A DNA stretch of 64,000 nucleotides from Candidatus Gracilibacteria bacterium (lineage in GTDB: Bacteria; Patescibacteriota; Gracilibacteria; BD1-5; UBA2023). A program made the translations under genes and the position numbers. The stretch spans positions 372,001 to 436,000 of the forward strand of contig JAQUAB010000001.1 of assembly GCA_028687475.1 (NCBI GenBank). The letters are read 5' to 3'. Below the pieces are notes generated by a model that was not told where the DNA came from, did not search any database, and was given only the letters and a program-made list of their open reading frames with translations. How positions within the stretch are numbered: the stretch's first letter is position 1; every line of letters starts with the position of its first letter. Positions 32,517 through 43,278 of the stretch are shown one piece after another.

Positions 32517-34880
32517 CTACTGTTTGAGTCCAGGTGGTGGGTCTTGCTGGACACGAGAATCGTATTCGATAATCATAGAAACGTCAGGATAGTGTTGTGC
32601 TGTAGTGCTCGATGCGGTATGCCCTGTTTTGTCAGTGAGATCCAGATATGCATTGCGGAAATATTCGAGATCATAGAGCTTGGCTTTCGCGAGATCACAA
32701 GTCGCGACAAAATACGGACACTCAACAGGAGATTTGCTCGCGCCTCCAGTAGTATTGTTCGAGACGATAGAACCATGAATATAGAGCTGATTCTCTCCGG
32801 ATGAATCTATAGAACTCTCTGCGATCAGTGTCGCATGCACATCTGTCACATTCGGTGCAATATGGATTTTGCCTCCGATTCCTGTTCTCTGATTCTTCAG
32901 TGCGATGAGAGCAAGTGATCGATCATGTAGATCGATATTGCCATCGATAAAAATATCTTCCCCTTCGACAATAATCGTTCGCTTGGTATCGAAACTACTA
33001 TTCGTAATATGTTGTGTGGCACCGGTATAGGAATAATCCGCCTGAGAATAATCTGTACGATTACGGGAAAGGAGTGTGATATTTTTTCTGATAGTATTGA
33101 GAAAGTCTACTCTCGTCTGATATGTTCCAGCAATACCATTGTACCAATTCGTCTCCTGTGATTGTCCGAGAATACGGATACGAAGATTCTGAAAGAGTGA
33201 AGCCCCGAGGGAAGATGGATTTGACATGCTCGGATAGAGTATCGTCCGTCCATCTACACTATAGGAAATATAATCCGATGATATAACTGGTTCTGGTGGA
33301 ATATATGGGAGATCGATTATCGGGCTATACTTTCCAGAGAAAGAGTATGATTCACCCGCGGGATCGAGTGTTCTCGTATATATTGCTGGGAGATATTTTC
33401 CATCCATACTCGACCAATCACACGCATTCTGATAGCTCGATATATCTTTCTGATTCGCTTGGCAATCAAGCATCGGAGTACTCGTGAAGTCCGCGAATGT
33501 CGCGTATGCTCCATCGCCGATAGAGATACCATGAATCACCATCGGAACCGCATCCGTACGAGCAGAATGAGTCGATACATTTCCTGCGAATATCGACTCC
33601 TCTCCGATACGAATATCCGATGCAGAAAGTGAATCTACTACATACCAAGGAGTGAACTCGATATTTGGACTCACGATTCCTGCATCAACTCAATTATACT
33701 TGAGACTCGTGAGCTGGATAGTTCCTGGAGCGTACGAAGCGAAACTATAGTTGATGTCTTGCCCAATGAGGAGAATAGGAAAAGGTGTAGAAGTAGTACC
33801 ATCGAGAAAATTCACGAGCACTCCACCAGCAGGAATAATCGCATCTCCATCTGGAGAATATCAGAAATGAGAAGTCTCTGCGAGACTCACTTGGACTTGT
33901 TTCGTAGGAGTAGTATATTCGATTTCTACAGTTCCTCCTACAATCTGATTTCCATACCGATCACGGAACTTCATATACGCATCGACATAAGATTGTCCAT
34001 CTGCTACCGTAGTATAGCCTGGAATTCCACTCACAGTATATTCGAATGACATCGGTGAGAGTGGACATCGAGCATCAGCAGAAGCACTCGTACAGAATGA
34101 TTCTATCAGATTCCCACTCACTAGAACAGTCGCAGGAACATTATTCTGTACATCATATATATATCGGGTCACACTTCCATTCGGATCAATAATCTCGAGA
34201 GAATACATATAAGCCAACGATAGATCTGCATTCATACTCTTGGTAGAATATATTCTCGTAAGACCAGGAATTCCTATCGGAGAAAAAGTCGATGACCAGA
34301 GTCCGCCCGTTGACTCATAGATTTCTGGATGTACTATATCAAAATGTGTTGCATGATCTGCCATAAGCGTATATGTTGCACTTCCGAAAGATGCTGGCAA
34401 AAGTGGCAAACTGACTCCACTGAGTGATATATCGCCAATATATGTAGTAATCTTCCCTGAAAGTGTTCCTGTTGTTGGAAGATATTGTGCTCTTCGATCA
34501 AAAATAATATCGCCAATAGTCTCACTCCATGCAGTGCCAGACAGTGTACAATTCGATGTGAGTCATGCAATCGGCTGTGTACCACAATCCAAATATATAC
34601 TATAACTGCCTGTATTCATGAGTACCCATCCTGCTCCAGAGAGATAGAACGTACCAGAGAAAGTCCTCGTATTCGTATCGAGCAATGGTGCAGAAATAGG
34701 AGAAGCAGCATCATACAATGCCTCCGCTACATCGAAATGTACCTGAGTATTTGACCCTGTGAGGTATATCTTCGCTGCTGGCGTATAGCTCTGGAATCCA
34801 ACTGCTGCAAAAACGCTCGTTCCAGAAAAGACGAGAAAAGTCGCAACAGCACTGATGAAGAAACGAAAAAAGAGTAACAT
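32517..34880 (-). CDS. secreted surface protein with PPP-terminated beta domain (787 aa)
   Basis: Signal peptide MLLFFRFFISAVATFLVFSG at 1-20, then a beta-rich body. The C-terminal third has TIIVEGEDIFIDGNIDL, IALKNQRTGIGG and MIIEYDSRVQQDPPP, matching in order the C-terminus of the giant protein at 2962-7596 (VDGNLTI ... YSNRALVNPPP). A GTG at 34901 is an alternative start, but ATG 34880 gives the better signal peptide. Three TGA codons encode Gly. Stop is TAG. Probably an exported pilus- or S-layer-like component; only the architecture supports this. Confidence 0.83.
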
Positions 34881-34974
34881 ACGATGAGAAAAGCATATCA
34901 CTCTTTTTTTGTTTCTACGAATTTTTGCAAGTATTTCACTTGTTTTTACCTAGCCAAAATATATTTATAGTTTA

Positions 34975-35943
34975 TTATTTATTTGCATTGGCAATCTGTA
35001 CACATGCATATTGCATTCCTGTATTGAAGAGATCGCCACAGAGATTGCTATCATGAGTCACTCGAACTTGTGCGAGCGTAATCATATCAGAACATTGATA
35101 CTGGAGAGTCTTGTCAGAAAGTTTATTACACTGAGCTATATCTCCCGTCGCCACAATATCCTGGAATCGTTCTGCATCATTTTTTTTGTTCAGTGTTGAT
35201 TCGCAATATTGTTTCTTTTCTGTATCAGAAATCGATGCACAATAATCACCATTTTGTTCCGCGAGTGCCATCTGAAGAATAATCGCATCTCGACAACTCC
35301 CTTGTATATCTTCATTCGATAGTGTATCACAGAGTTTCAGATCTTTTTTCTTGATTGCCTCCGTATAGATAGCTGTATCATCCACTTGCGTGAGTGAAGA
35401 CTTGCATTCATCTTGAAGACTCTCCACGAGACTCGAACAGAAAGATTCTGAAACCATATTGTTCTCCAGAGCATCCTGAAGGCTTCTCGTATCCACTTGT
35501 TCTTCACAATAGCTCTTGAGGTTTTTCGCATCTATCTTCGAACAGAGAGTCTTATCTATATTTTTCTGAGCACGTGCAGCATAGATATTATCCTGACATT
35601 GCATTGTCTTGCCAGAATCAGAAAGAGTGGTACATCCGTCGAGATTATCATTCGACTGAGCCTGAGCACTCTGAATAGTATCCTGACAATCTGTTTTCCG
35701 AGCAGTTGAATCAATAGAATCACAGAGCGTCACATCCTGTTTTTCGAGAGCAGAATTGTACGTCGCGATATCTTCTGATTCGCTTTTTTGTGCTGTAGCT
35801 ACCGTGTCTGTATAACTCGTTGGCAATGGTTCTGCTGGGGTTGCATTCCAGAGAGTTTCGAATGAAGCACCTTTCGAGAAAAAGAAAAATATGCCACCGC
35901 CGATAAGGACAAGAACCGCAAGAGTGATGAGAGTAGTACGCAT
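34975..35943 (-). CDS. membrane-anchored protein with eight Cys-pair repeats (322 aa)
   Basis: One N-terminal membrane helix (LITLAVLVLIGGGIFFFF) then about eight tandem units of roughly 35 residues, each with a C...C pair: LCDSI...DCQD, GCTTL...QCQD, LCSKI...YCEE, FCSSL...ECKS, LCDTL...SCRD, YCASI...YCES, QCNKL...QCSD, LCGDL...ACVQ. The units are helical and probably disulfide-bonded outside the cell. VKOR and DsbB proteins encoded elsewhere in the window could oxidise them. No TGA codons. No family recognised. ATG 35943 places the helix at the N-terminus. Confidence 0.83.
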   Translation of the reverse strand: MRTTLITLAVLVLIGGGIFFFFSKGASFETLWNATPAEPLPTSYTDTVATAQKSESEDIATYNSALEKQDVTLCDSIDSTARKTDCQDTIQSAQAQSNDNLDGCTTLSDSGKTMQCQDNIYAARAQKNIDKTLCSKIDAKNLKSYCEEQVDTRSLQDALENNMVSESFCSSLVESLQDECKSSLTQVDDTAIYTEAIKKKDLKLCDTLSNEDIQGSCRDAIILQMALAEQNGDYCASISDTEKKQYCESTLNKKNDAERFQDIVATGDIAQCNKLSDKTLQYQCSDMITLAQVRVTHDSNLCGDLFNTGMQYACVQIANANK

Positions 35944-36009
35944 AAAAGAAAAGATATCGCATAATGACGATATCTTACCATGAGTCACGGGAAAAAGCAA
36001 AAATATGCA

Positions 36010-36672
36010 CTAACTACGAATACACCGAACATTCGCCATCTCAGTCACTTCTCCACCAACGAGTTCGAGTCCAGCATCATCGTACTGCCAAGTATATTTC
36101 TCATTATTCCAGACTCCATCGGTTCCATCCATACGATATCCAGAATATACAGTGCCAAGATGCAGAACGATATTGCGGAGTCCATAGATATCTTCCTTCG
36201 TCGATGTCCAGTATGAACCAGCAACATTCATCTGAGATTCCACCATGAGATCACCATCAGAATCACGATATGTGCGGTATCCTCCATTCTCTGGAAGAGT
36301 GAGAAGTGACGCAAGCGAAGTATTATTCAGGCGAGAGTACCAGATAGCCGTCTCGAAATCTCCACGAGTCGGAATACGATATCCACGAGCACATGGACCA
36401 ACCGTCCATCCCCAATCCTGAGTCTTGTATTTTCCATTGAATTCGAGACGCTGATTCCAGCCATTATAGGAGAGAAATGAGGCGGTTTTGTCTCCAGCGA
36501 GAAACCAACCTGATTTCACAGATGATCCTTTTGATTGTGTAGTTGCATTGCAACCTGCCCATACTTGCCCACCGACGATGATATCAGCACGATCACATCC
36601 AGGATATGCGAATGTCTGGGAAAGTGGAAAGAGTGCTGCGATCGCGAGTGCAAGGAGAAGAAGTTTTTTCAT
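36010..36672 (-). CDS. secreted FISUMP/DUF1566-like protein (220 aa)
   Basis: Signal peptide MKKLLLLALAIAALFPLSQT, then a domain with GYRIPTRGDFETAIW, GSYWTSTKED and a final VRCIRS. This matches the Fib_succ_major/DUF1566 (Lcl C-terminal) type fold: WRLPT ... YWSST ... VRCV. These are extracellular or lipoprotein domains of unknown function. No TGA codons. Stop is TAG. Confidence 0.85.
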   Translation of the reverse strand: MKKLLLLALAIAALFPLSQTFAYPGCDRADIIVGGQVWAGCNATTQSKGSSVKSGWFLAGDKTASFLSYNGWNQRLEFNGKYKTQDWGWTVGPCARGYRIPTRGDFETAIWYSRLNNTSLASLLTLPENGGYRTYRDSDGDLMVESQMNVAGSYWTSTKEDIYGLRNIVLHLGTVYSGYRMDGTDGVWNNEKYTWQYDDAGLELVGGEVTEMANVRCIRS

Positions 36673-36778
36673 ATATAGAAATTGTTAGAAGTGTTTCTCA
36701 GAAAGTATTTTTTCTTTCTTGTAAATTCAATATTATATATTTTTATAAAATGTCAAGCATATTTTCGGGGAAAATAAA

Positions 36779-37027
36779 CTAATCCAAGAACTGAATGGTA
36801 AGATTTGCGATATATGCCCGAAGCATATTGGATACTTCTCCCATATATGCTCGGGCGGGATGACGACCTCAAAGAGCATCCCGAACCTCACGACCATATT
36901 TGAACTGAAAAGCAAGATCAAAAGGAAGTGGAGGTGATTGTTGAAGCTGTGCGATGAGCTTATCAGCCGTTTCTCGAGGCCTATCTGGAGATCAAAGATT
37001 TTCTGGATATACACAAACGGTTATCAT
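36779..37027 (-). CDS. small hypothetical protein (82 aa)
   Basis: Begins MITVCVYPENLGSPDRPRET and is open to TAG 36779-36781 with two TGA as Gly. Soluble-looking with a C-terminal helix (MLRAYIANLTIQFLD). A promoter is visible upstream at 37057-37084. No family recognised; similar in size and position (isolated, own promoter) to the 83-aa gene at 2614-2865. Confidence 0.7.
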
Positions 37028-37056
37028 ATATGGAAAGTTTAATGAAGAAGAAGAAA

Positions 37057-37084
37057 ATAATATATACTAAATTTGTATTGTCAA
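37057..37084 (-). promoter_or_regulatory. promoter of the 82-aa gene
   Basis: TTGACA (37084-37079), 16-bp spacer, TATTAT (37062-37057) on the minus strand, 30 bp upstream of ATG 37027. Confidence 0.65.
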
Positions 37085-37098
37085 ACAAAATGATTCTC

Positions 37099-37130
37099 TA
37101 AAAAAGAACCATCTCGTAAGAAATGGCTCT
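37099..37130 (-). terminator. intrinsic terminator of prfA
   Basis: Minus-strand stem GAGCCAT / ATGGTTC (one G-T pair) with a 10-nt loop and T6, 18 bp after the prfA stop. Confidence 0.75.
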
Positions 37131-37147
37131 AGTCCACCCATTGAAGA

Positions 37148-38254
37148 CTACCCTGCTGCAGCTTCGAGCTTTGCTGTCTGATCTGCGATAGCACAAGCGT
37201 CGATAATATCGCCGAGATCCCCCATCATAATAACAGGAAGATTCGAGAAATTCTGTCCAATACGATGATCCGTGATACGATCCTGTGGGAAATTATACGT
37301 TCGGATTTTCTCACTGCGATCTCCAGATCCGACTTGTGCGAGACGGGCAGCTCCTTCAGCAGCCGCCTTTTTCTCTTCTTCTTGAGCATAGAGACGAGCC
37401 TTCAGCACAGAGATAGCCTTTATCTTATTCTGGAGTTGGGATCGTTCATCCTGACACTCGACCGCCAGTCCAGACGGAATATGTACGACACGGATGGCAG
37501 AATTGGTCTTATTGACATGTTGTCCTCCTGCTCCACTCGCACGACAAGCGATAATCTCGAGGTCTTCTTCACGAATCTCGATATCCACATCTTCCGCTTC
37601 TGGCATAATAGCCACCGTCACCGTCGATGTATGGACACGCCCATTTTTCTCTGTCGTTGGGATACGTTGGACACGATGCACTCCAGATTCGAACTTGAAC
37701 CGAGAATAGGCACCCGCACCTTCGATCTTGAAGGTCACTTCCTTGTATCCTCAGGCATCATTCCAAGATTCAGACATCACTTCCACATTGAATCCCTCTT
37801 TGCGCGCATAGACCTTGTAGGCTTCAGCGAGTTGGAGTGCGAAAAGCCCAGCCTCATCACCACCGACTCCAGCACGAACTTCGAGAAAAATATTCTTGTC
37901 ATCGTTCGGGTCTTTCGGAAGAAGTTCGATCTTGAGTGCTTCTTCGAGAACTGGAATACGCGCTTCTGCATCAGCAATCTCTGCCTTCATGAGCTCGAGC
38001 ATTTCTGGATCTTTCTCATTCGTCACGAGTTCTTTTGCTTCATCATAGTTCGCATAGAGAAGCTTATATTCTTTGTAGAGATCAACGGTTTTTTCGAGAT
38101 TTTTCTTCTTCTGGTTCGTCATTTTGAGACGTTTGACATCGCTATAAATAGCTGGATCTGCGAGTTCAGCTTCGAGTGCTTCGTATTCAGTGATGATATT
38201 ATCGAGTTGGAATTTCACGTTATAGACGGTAATAGATAAATTCGAGAGTTGCAT
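37148..38254 (-). CDS. prfA: peptide chain release factor 1
   Basis: RF1 ends translation at UAA and UAG. The 368-residue product has the codon-recognition motif P-T-T (about 199-201, in [10 protein letters not shown]) of the RF1 PxT type, not the SPF motif of RF2. The catalytic GGQ is in [12 protein letters not shown] (about 243-245). A TGA (Gly) occurs at the residue before [10 protein letters not shown], where Gly is conserved. RF1 without RF2 is what a UGA-Gly organism needs; absence of RF2 cannot be seen from this window. Its own stop is TAG. ATG 38254; longer in-frame extensions would run into the adjacent tRNA. Confidence 0.97.
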
Positions 38255-38350
38255 TATATACAAAAATGAAAAAAGTCGAGTGTAAAAATTGTGTTCAAGA
38301 ACAAAATTCTCGCTTTGACTTCGCTCGCTTTTTTTATATTCTGCTGTCGC

Positions 38351-38434
38351 GCCCAGGTGGTGGAATGGTATACACGGAGGTCTCAAAATCCTCTGCTTCA
38401 CGGCTTGCGGGTTCAAGTCCCGCTCTGGGCACCA
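38351..38434 (+). tRNA. tRNA-Leu(CAA)
   Basis: Acceptor GCCCAGG pairs with TCTGGGC; discriminator A and CCA are encoded. The anticodon loop is CTCAAAA, giving anticodon CAA. A long variable arm and T arm GCGGG-TTCAAGT-CCCGC follow. Positions 31 and 39 appear to be a T-T mismatch at the base of the anticodon loop. It lies divergent from prfA. Confidence 0.92.
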
Positions 38435-38511
38435 TTTAGAAATTCATGATTCTGAATTCAAAATTTAGAAGAAAATATTATATAAATACGCACTTAAATG
38501 ATTTGGATAAG

Positions 38512-38541
38512 ATTTTAAATCTTTCATTTTGAATTTTTAAT
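38512..38541 (-). repeat. intergenic copy of the 30-bp A+T-rich repeat
   Basis: On the minus strand it reads nearly the same as the in-frame copies at 15945-15974 and 40599-40628, with about three substitutions. It is between tRNA-Leu and corA. Confidence 0.75.
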
Positions 38542-38552
38542 TTCAAGAAACC

Positions 38553-39497
38553 ATGCCAATCAAAAGGACTCAAACATCAGCAAAAAAAGATGAAATAACA
38601 CCAACTCTCATAAAAAAACATACTTGAGTCTGGCAGGACTATATCAATCCATCGCTCGACGATATCGATATGATCGTGGAGAAATACGGATTCCATGAAC
38701 TCGATAAAGATGCGATACTCGAAGAAAATCAATACGCACGTATCGATACTTATGACGATTATCTTTTCGTTGTCCTCCACTTTCCGAAATACGAACCCAA
38801 CACAGAACGATACATTCACAACGAATTGAATATATTTATCGCGAAGAACTATCTCATCAGTTTCCGATACTATCAATCGACGACGATGAAACGCGTCTAT
38901 GGAAAATATGAAACGCGCATCGAAAATGGTGAACATATTACGCCTGCTTTTCTCCTCTATGAGATTATCGAAAACTTTCTCGATAAAACCATGAAAATGC
39001 TGGAACGATTCGGAAAAGATCTCAAAGTACTCGAACGAGAACTCTTCAATTCTCGCGGAACCGAACTCATCAAGAGTATCATGACGCGCAAACGCAATAT
39101 CATCACGCTCAAGCACATGATGAAGCCACAGATTGCAGTACTCAAGATGATAGAAATCCGCATGAAGGAACGTTTCTCGGATGAAGTAGAACTCTACTTC
39201 GAAAATCTGGAAGACAAGCTCGATAAAATCTTTTCGGAAGTACAACTCCTTCAGGAAAATATCGATTCCATGGAAGACACACTGAAGAGTGTTTTCGAAC
39301 TTCAGACCAATACCACGATTACCTATCTCACCGTTTTTTCTGCTTTTATTCTCCCACTCACGTTGGTAACTGGATTCTTCGGGATGAATATCGAGAGTCT
39401 TCCCTTCAGTGACACGGTCATGTGGAGCACACTCGGTGGATTGAGTCTCATGCTCATTCTCGTAACTTATATGTTTATAAAAAAGAAGATTATCTAA
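38553..39497 (+). CDS. corA: CorA-family magnesium/divalent cation channel
   Basis: 314 residues with a large cytoplasmic helical domain, then two C-terminal membrane helices (TYLTVFSAFILPLTLVTG and MWSTLGGLSLMLILVTYMFI). The signature GMN is in GFFGMNIESLP between them. The protein imports Mg2+ (or Co2+/Ni2+) as a pentamer. One TGA encodes Gly near the N-terminus, so ATG 38553 is used. The VanY gene follows 2 bp after the stop. Confidence 0.95.
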
Positions 39498-39499
39498 TA

Positions 39500-40282
39500 A
39501 TGTATAAAATATTACTCATTCTCGCAGTTATTTTTTTCTGATTCATGAGCCATTTTAGTATGGCAGACTCTCTCCAGTCAGGTTCTACTATCATGGCTGG
39601 GACAGGGATTTCTCCTGAGAAATCTGATACGAAATCAATCACTGGACAAATAACGAAAATGCCATCTTTTGGCATCATTCACAAATGATATGATGTACTT
39701 CCCTTCTATGAAGATTCGAGTATTTTTCGTTTTGTCAGCCGAGACGTTCCGCTCAATGAGAAAAGTTATGAACCAGATGATCTCGTTCCCATCAACAATG
39801 AACATATCAACATGGCTGGTCGAAGTGGACTCAAAATGCGGAAGGAAGCACGCGACTCACTCTGGATTATGGCAGCAGATTTCGAGAAAAAGTTCGGCGT
39901 TCCCCTCACAGTCATCAGTACGTACCGAAGTGCCGCCTACCAACAATGGATGTGGGATCTCGGAAAGTGTACTGACTCCCTATGTGCTCCTTCTGGATAC
40001 AGTGAACACCAACTCGGACTCGCGATGGATGTATTCGATGCTACGACAGAACGTGACTATGAAGCGAATCAGAATTATCGACGGTATATCGCTTGGTTCA
40101 AGGAAAATGCTCAAAGATATGGATGGACGCAGAGTTATCAAAAAGGTGAAGCCATCGACACTTATGAAGTCGAGCCTTGGCATTGGAGATATGTCGGTGT
40201 CGATATGGCAACCAAGCTCCGGAATCTCGGATGGACCTATACAGAATATGTCCGATTCCAACAAATCATCGCGCGGAGATAA
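39500..40282 (+). CDS. D-alanyl-D-alanine carboxypeptidase, VanY type (M15B)
   Basis: Trims the terminal D-Ala of peptidoglycan stem peptides. An N-terminal helix (ILLILAVIFFGFM) anchors or exports it. The catalytic domain has STYRSAAYQ, SGYSEHQLGLAMDV (zinc ligands His170 and Asp177) and EPWHWRY with the catalytic Glu and third zinc His. 260 residues. Two TGA codons encode Gly. It starts 3 bp after corA, so the two are likely co-transcribed, and a terminator follows. Confidence 0.93.
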
Positions 40283-40283
40283 G

Positions 40284-40310
40284 AAACCCTCTCAGAGGGT
40301 TTTCTTTTTT
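40284..40310 (+). terminator. intrinsic terminator of corA-vanY
   Basis: AAACCCTC / GAGGGTTT stem with a 3-nt loop and a T-rich tail immediately after the VanY stop. Confidence 0.85.
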
Positions 40311-40343
40311 GTCATTTTTCATTTTTTCCCTATACTCCACCGC

Positions 40344-41753
40344 ATGAACAACTCATCTACTCATCTCTACGCCTTCACTCTCGGTCGCGAGTGGAAGCTT
40401 TCTCTTGCGGAACTTTTTGCTGTTTTCGGTGCAGACGCATATCGAATCCATACTGAGACAATTGCGATTTTCCAGATCCATGGCTATAGCGATGAACAGC
40501 TCGCGAAAAAATTTCTCACTATCGGAGGTTCTATCCGTATCATCAAGATTCTCGGAGAAACGGATACAAAACGATTCCCGACTGATGTCATTCATGAAAT
40601 TCAAAGTTCAAAATGAAAGATTCAAAATTCAGGTGGCAAAGTGACTTTCGCTCTCGGAAGCTATGGTATCGATTTCCCTGTATCGAATATCGGACTCCGC
40701 ATCAAGAAAACGCTTCAAGAAAGAGGCTTTTCTGCACGTCTCGTCAATATCGAGAACAAGAATATCGTCAGTGCGGTATTCAAACGAGAAAAACTCGGAA
40801 AATCTCAGACAGAATACAACCTTATTCAGACACCCGCAGGAGAAGAATTCGGCGTAACTATTGCCTGTCAGGATATCGATGCATATGCGAACCGTGATAC
40901 AGGAAAGTCTCGCGATATGATAGTCGGGATGATGCCTCCGAAACTCGTACAAATGATGATCAATCTTGCACGATCAGTATCAGAGAAATCGCTCAAAAAC
41001 GAGAAATTCGAGGCAAGAAAAAATCTTTGAAAGGAGTTTACATCCATAGTAAATGACTGAAAAGATTTTTCTCATAACGAAGAAGTTCGACGTTTTTCAG
41101 AGATTTCTCTCTATGATCCATTCTGTGGACTCGGAACAACCCTCATCGAAGCCGCGAATATGGGAATCACAGAAGTCTATGGAAGTGATATCTCTGCGGA
41201 AATGGTTCGTGCAAGTACTGATAGTCTCGAGGAATTCATCAAGACCGAGAAAATGTGGCAGGAACGCATCCGTGCCGTATGAGGAACGCCGAATAAGGAT
41301 TTTTCTGATTTCCGAAGTTCCATAGTCCAGCTCGATGCACGGAAAGTGAAAGATGCAGCAGAAAAACTCGGAACCATCGATTTCCACCGACTCAATCTCG
41401 CTATCGTGAGTGAAGGATTCCTCGGAGAGATTATGTCTCCTCGCGATATCGGACTCGAGAAAGTACAAGCAGAACGCAAGAAACTCGCTTCTATGTATTC
41501 AGATTTCTTCCGATGACTCGCTGATGCGAATTTCCGCGGTAGTATCGTCATGAGCTTCCCATTCTGGAATATCCATGGTACGTATTCGTATTTCGGTGAG
41601 ATCTACGAAGTCATCGAGAAAAATGGATTCGAGGTTGTCTCACTCCTTCCATGGGAAATGAAACTCAACACGAGCAAAGGTAGTCTTCTCTATCGTCGTG
41701 AGAATCAGACGGTTGGACGTGAAATCGTGAAAATCGTGAAAAAATCAAAATAA
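40344..41753 (+). CDS. Trm11-like tRNA/RNA methyltransferase (469 aa)
   Basis: The SAM-binding motif YDPFCGLGTTLIEAA and a preceding RDTGKSRDMIVGMMPPKLVQ segment match COG1041 (Trm11/TrmG10 family), which makes N2-methylguanosine in tRNA. The N-terminal 160 residues are THUMP-like in position. At about residues 86-95 an A+T-rich repeat-derived insert (IQSSKGKIQN) is read in frame through a TGA. The usual catalytic NPPY is not obvious; the motif region reads FHRLNLAIVSEGFLGE. Confidence in the superfamily is high, in the exact substrate modest. ATG 40344. Confidence 0.82.
40599..40628 (+). repeat. A+T-rich in-frame repeat (methyltransferase copy)
   Basis: Thirty bp translated as IQSSKGKIQN, one residue different from the mfd copy and in the same frame relative to the repeat, including the TGA glycine. 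Confidence 0.85.
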
Positions 41754-41760
41754 AATGTTT

Positions 41761-42115
41761 CGGAATTTTTGCTTCTTTATTTTGCAAGTTTTCATATTCT
41801 ATTGATGTGGTTTCCTTGCTCGCTTCGTTATGCGAATTTCTCGTATGTGTCCGCGAAGATTTCCGTGTAAAATCACAAACTGTTTGAGCTGAAAATAAGC
41901 GAACGCCCCTTTCGAAGCGAAGCGGAGAATGGAAGTGCCCTTGGGGTATTTGTATTTTAGGAAAAGGGGCACTAGATTCCGCATCAAGTGCGGAATGACG
42001 GGAATAGAGGGATTCTCTCCGAGAATGACAAAAAGAAGAACATGGATTGCTTCGTACCTCGCAATGACGGAAACAATAGATTTCTGAATCAGTCAGGAAT
42101 GACGGAAACATAAAA
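41761..42115 (+). repeat. intergenic repeat-rich region
   Basis: The 366-bp gap 41754-42119 holds no gene. It starts with TTTTGCTTCTTTATTTT and following bases shared with 46286-46330, then a hairpin AGTGCCC / GGGGCACT (about 41934-41973), then four GATT...AATGACR hairpin units (41975-42000, 42011-42030, 42045-42070, 42079-42105). Confidence 0.8.
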
Positions 42116-42119
42116 AACT

Positions 42120-42419
42120 ATGGAACTCATCGACCTCTCCACACATGCCCGCGACCCGAAGTACTACAATCGAGACCGAGATATGGAGGTAGCTCTCGCG
42201 TGGAACGCTATCCGAAAAACCCTCTCTGAACTTGGGAAAGAGGATTTATTTGAGTATATCCAGAGTGTCCGCCTGACAGAGAAAAATGTTATCATCACGA
42301 CCGAAAAACCCATCGTGAACGGGGAATTGAAACTTTTTCAGAAAGAAATCATCATAGCAATCAATACTTCCCTCTCGTCTCTGAAAAAACCAGCACGAGA
42401 AAAACTCCAACTACGATAA
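42120..42419 (+). CDS. small DUF721/DciA-like protein (99 aa), tentative
   Basis: MELIDLSTHARDPKYYNRDR start; one domain of about 90 residues with alternating strands (ENKNVIITTEKPIV-like region) and a final helix NTSLSSLKKPAREKL. The size and pattern resemble DUF721 proteins (some, as DciA, load the replicative helicase), but the match is weak. It overlaps the convergent HD gene by 9 bp. No TGA codons. Confidence 0.65.
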   Translation: MELIDLSTHARDPKYYNRDRDMEVALAWNAIRKTLSELGKEDLFEYIQSVRLTEKNVIITTEKPIVNGELKLFQKEIIIAINTSLSSLKKPAREKLQLR

Positions 42420-43256
42420 TGCTTCTTTTCTCATAAATTCTTCTTGTTTCAGTTCCAATGATTCGATTCCAACATCCAATTCTCGAACAAGATCATACCT
42501 TCCCAATGCCTGTGCCTTCATAATATATATCTTCGTAGAATGTAGTGTTTTTTCTACATATTTTTTATCCACATGTGTTAAATGTTTGAGATTACTCATA
42601 CGATCTGCACATTTTATTTCGAAATCTTTTTCCGGCAATAATGCAACCTTCCAAAGAAAATAATAATTTTTCAAGTTGGTCTGCATCCTTGGATACAAAG
42701 ACCAAAGGTATCCATACAGTTCAAGGTGAGTAGGAAATATAGCTCCTATCTCGAAGAGACGAAGATACATCTGAGAATACATAGAAATACTAAAAGCGCT
42801 CGAACATGGAGAAAGCAGTCGACTCATACGTTCTTCAGTGATAGCTCATACTACCCGTGGAGATCCTTTACTTATGCTTTCTATGCGTGAAAATACCGCA
42901 TCTCCAAATTCAGAGAAGATTTCATGAGCATATTCTGGATGATCTTCCACAACATCATGCAAGATGGTCACCACCAAATCATCTACTTCAACAAATGGTC
43001 TTTTCGTAATACGAAGATAATCCCAAAGAACTTCAATAATATGATCCATATATGGATCTTTATCCTTTTTATTTCTGACTTTTGACTGTCTTGTTTGCCG
43101 TGCATGAGCCTTACAAGCAAGAGCAAAGGCTTTTTCCACTTGCAACTTATCACCTTCCGAAAGATTCCGACATTTTGCATGACAAAAAATTCCTTCGAGG
43201 AATTCATTCTCCATTTCTCATGAATGTTCAGAACTTTCCTGAGGGAAATTGGTCAT
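42411..43256 (-). CDS. HD-domain protein of the RelA/SpoT hydrolase type (281 aa)
   Basis: HD metal-dependent phosphohydrolase: YMDHIIEVLWDYLRI, LHDVVEDHPEY (the HD pair) and FGDAVFSRIESISKG match the (p)ppGpp hydrolase domain of RelA/SpoT. A later CADRMSNLKHL gives the second metal-binding Asp. There is no synthetase or TGS domain in 281 residues, so it is a stand-alone hydrolase like small alarmone hydrolases, or a related nucleotidase. In-frame ATG 43256 lies beyond ATG 43214 and is closer to the promoter; either could be used. Overlaps the convergent 42120 gene by 9 bp. Confidence 0.85.
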
Positions 43257-43278
43257 AATTTTTTCGTATAGAAATAAA

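Noticed and set aside
37148-38254. The release factor as RF2
   Set aside because: It has the RF1 PxT (PTT) motif and not SPF.
38383-38416. Extension of prfA upstream into the tRNA
   Set aside because: The extended frame is antisense to tRNA-Leu; ATG 38254 matches the family start.
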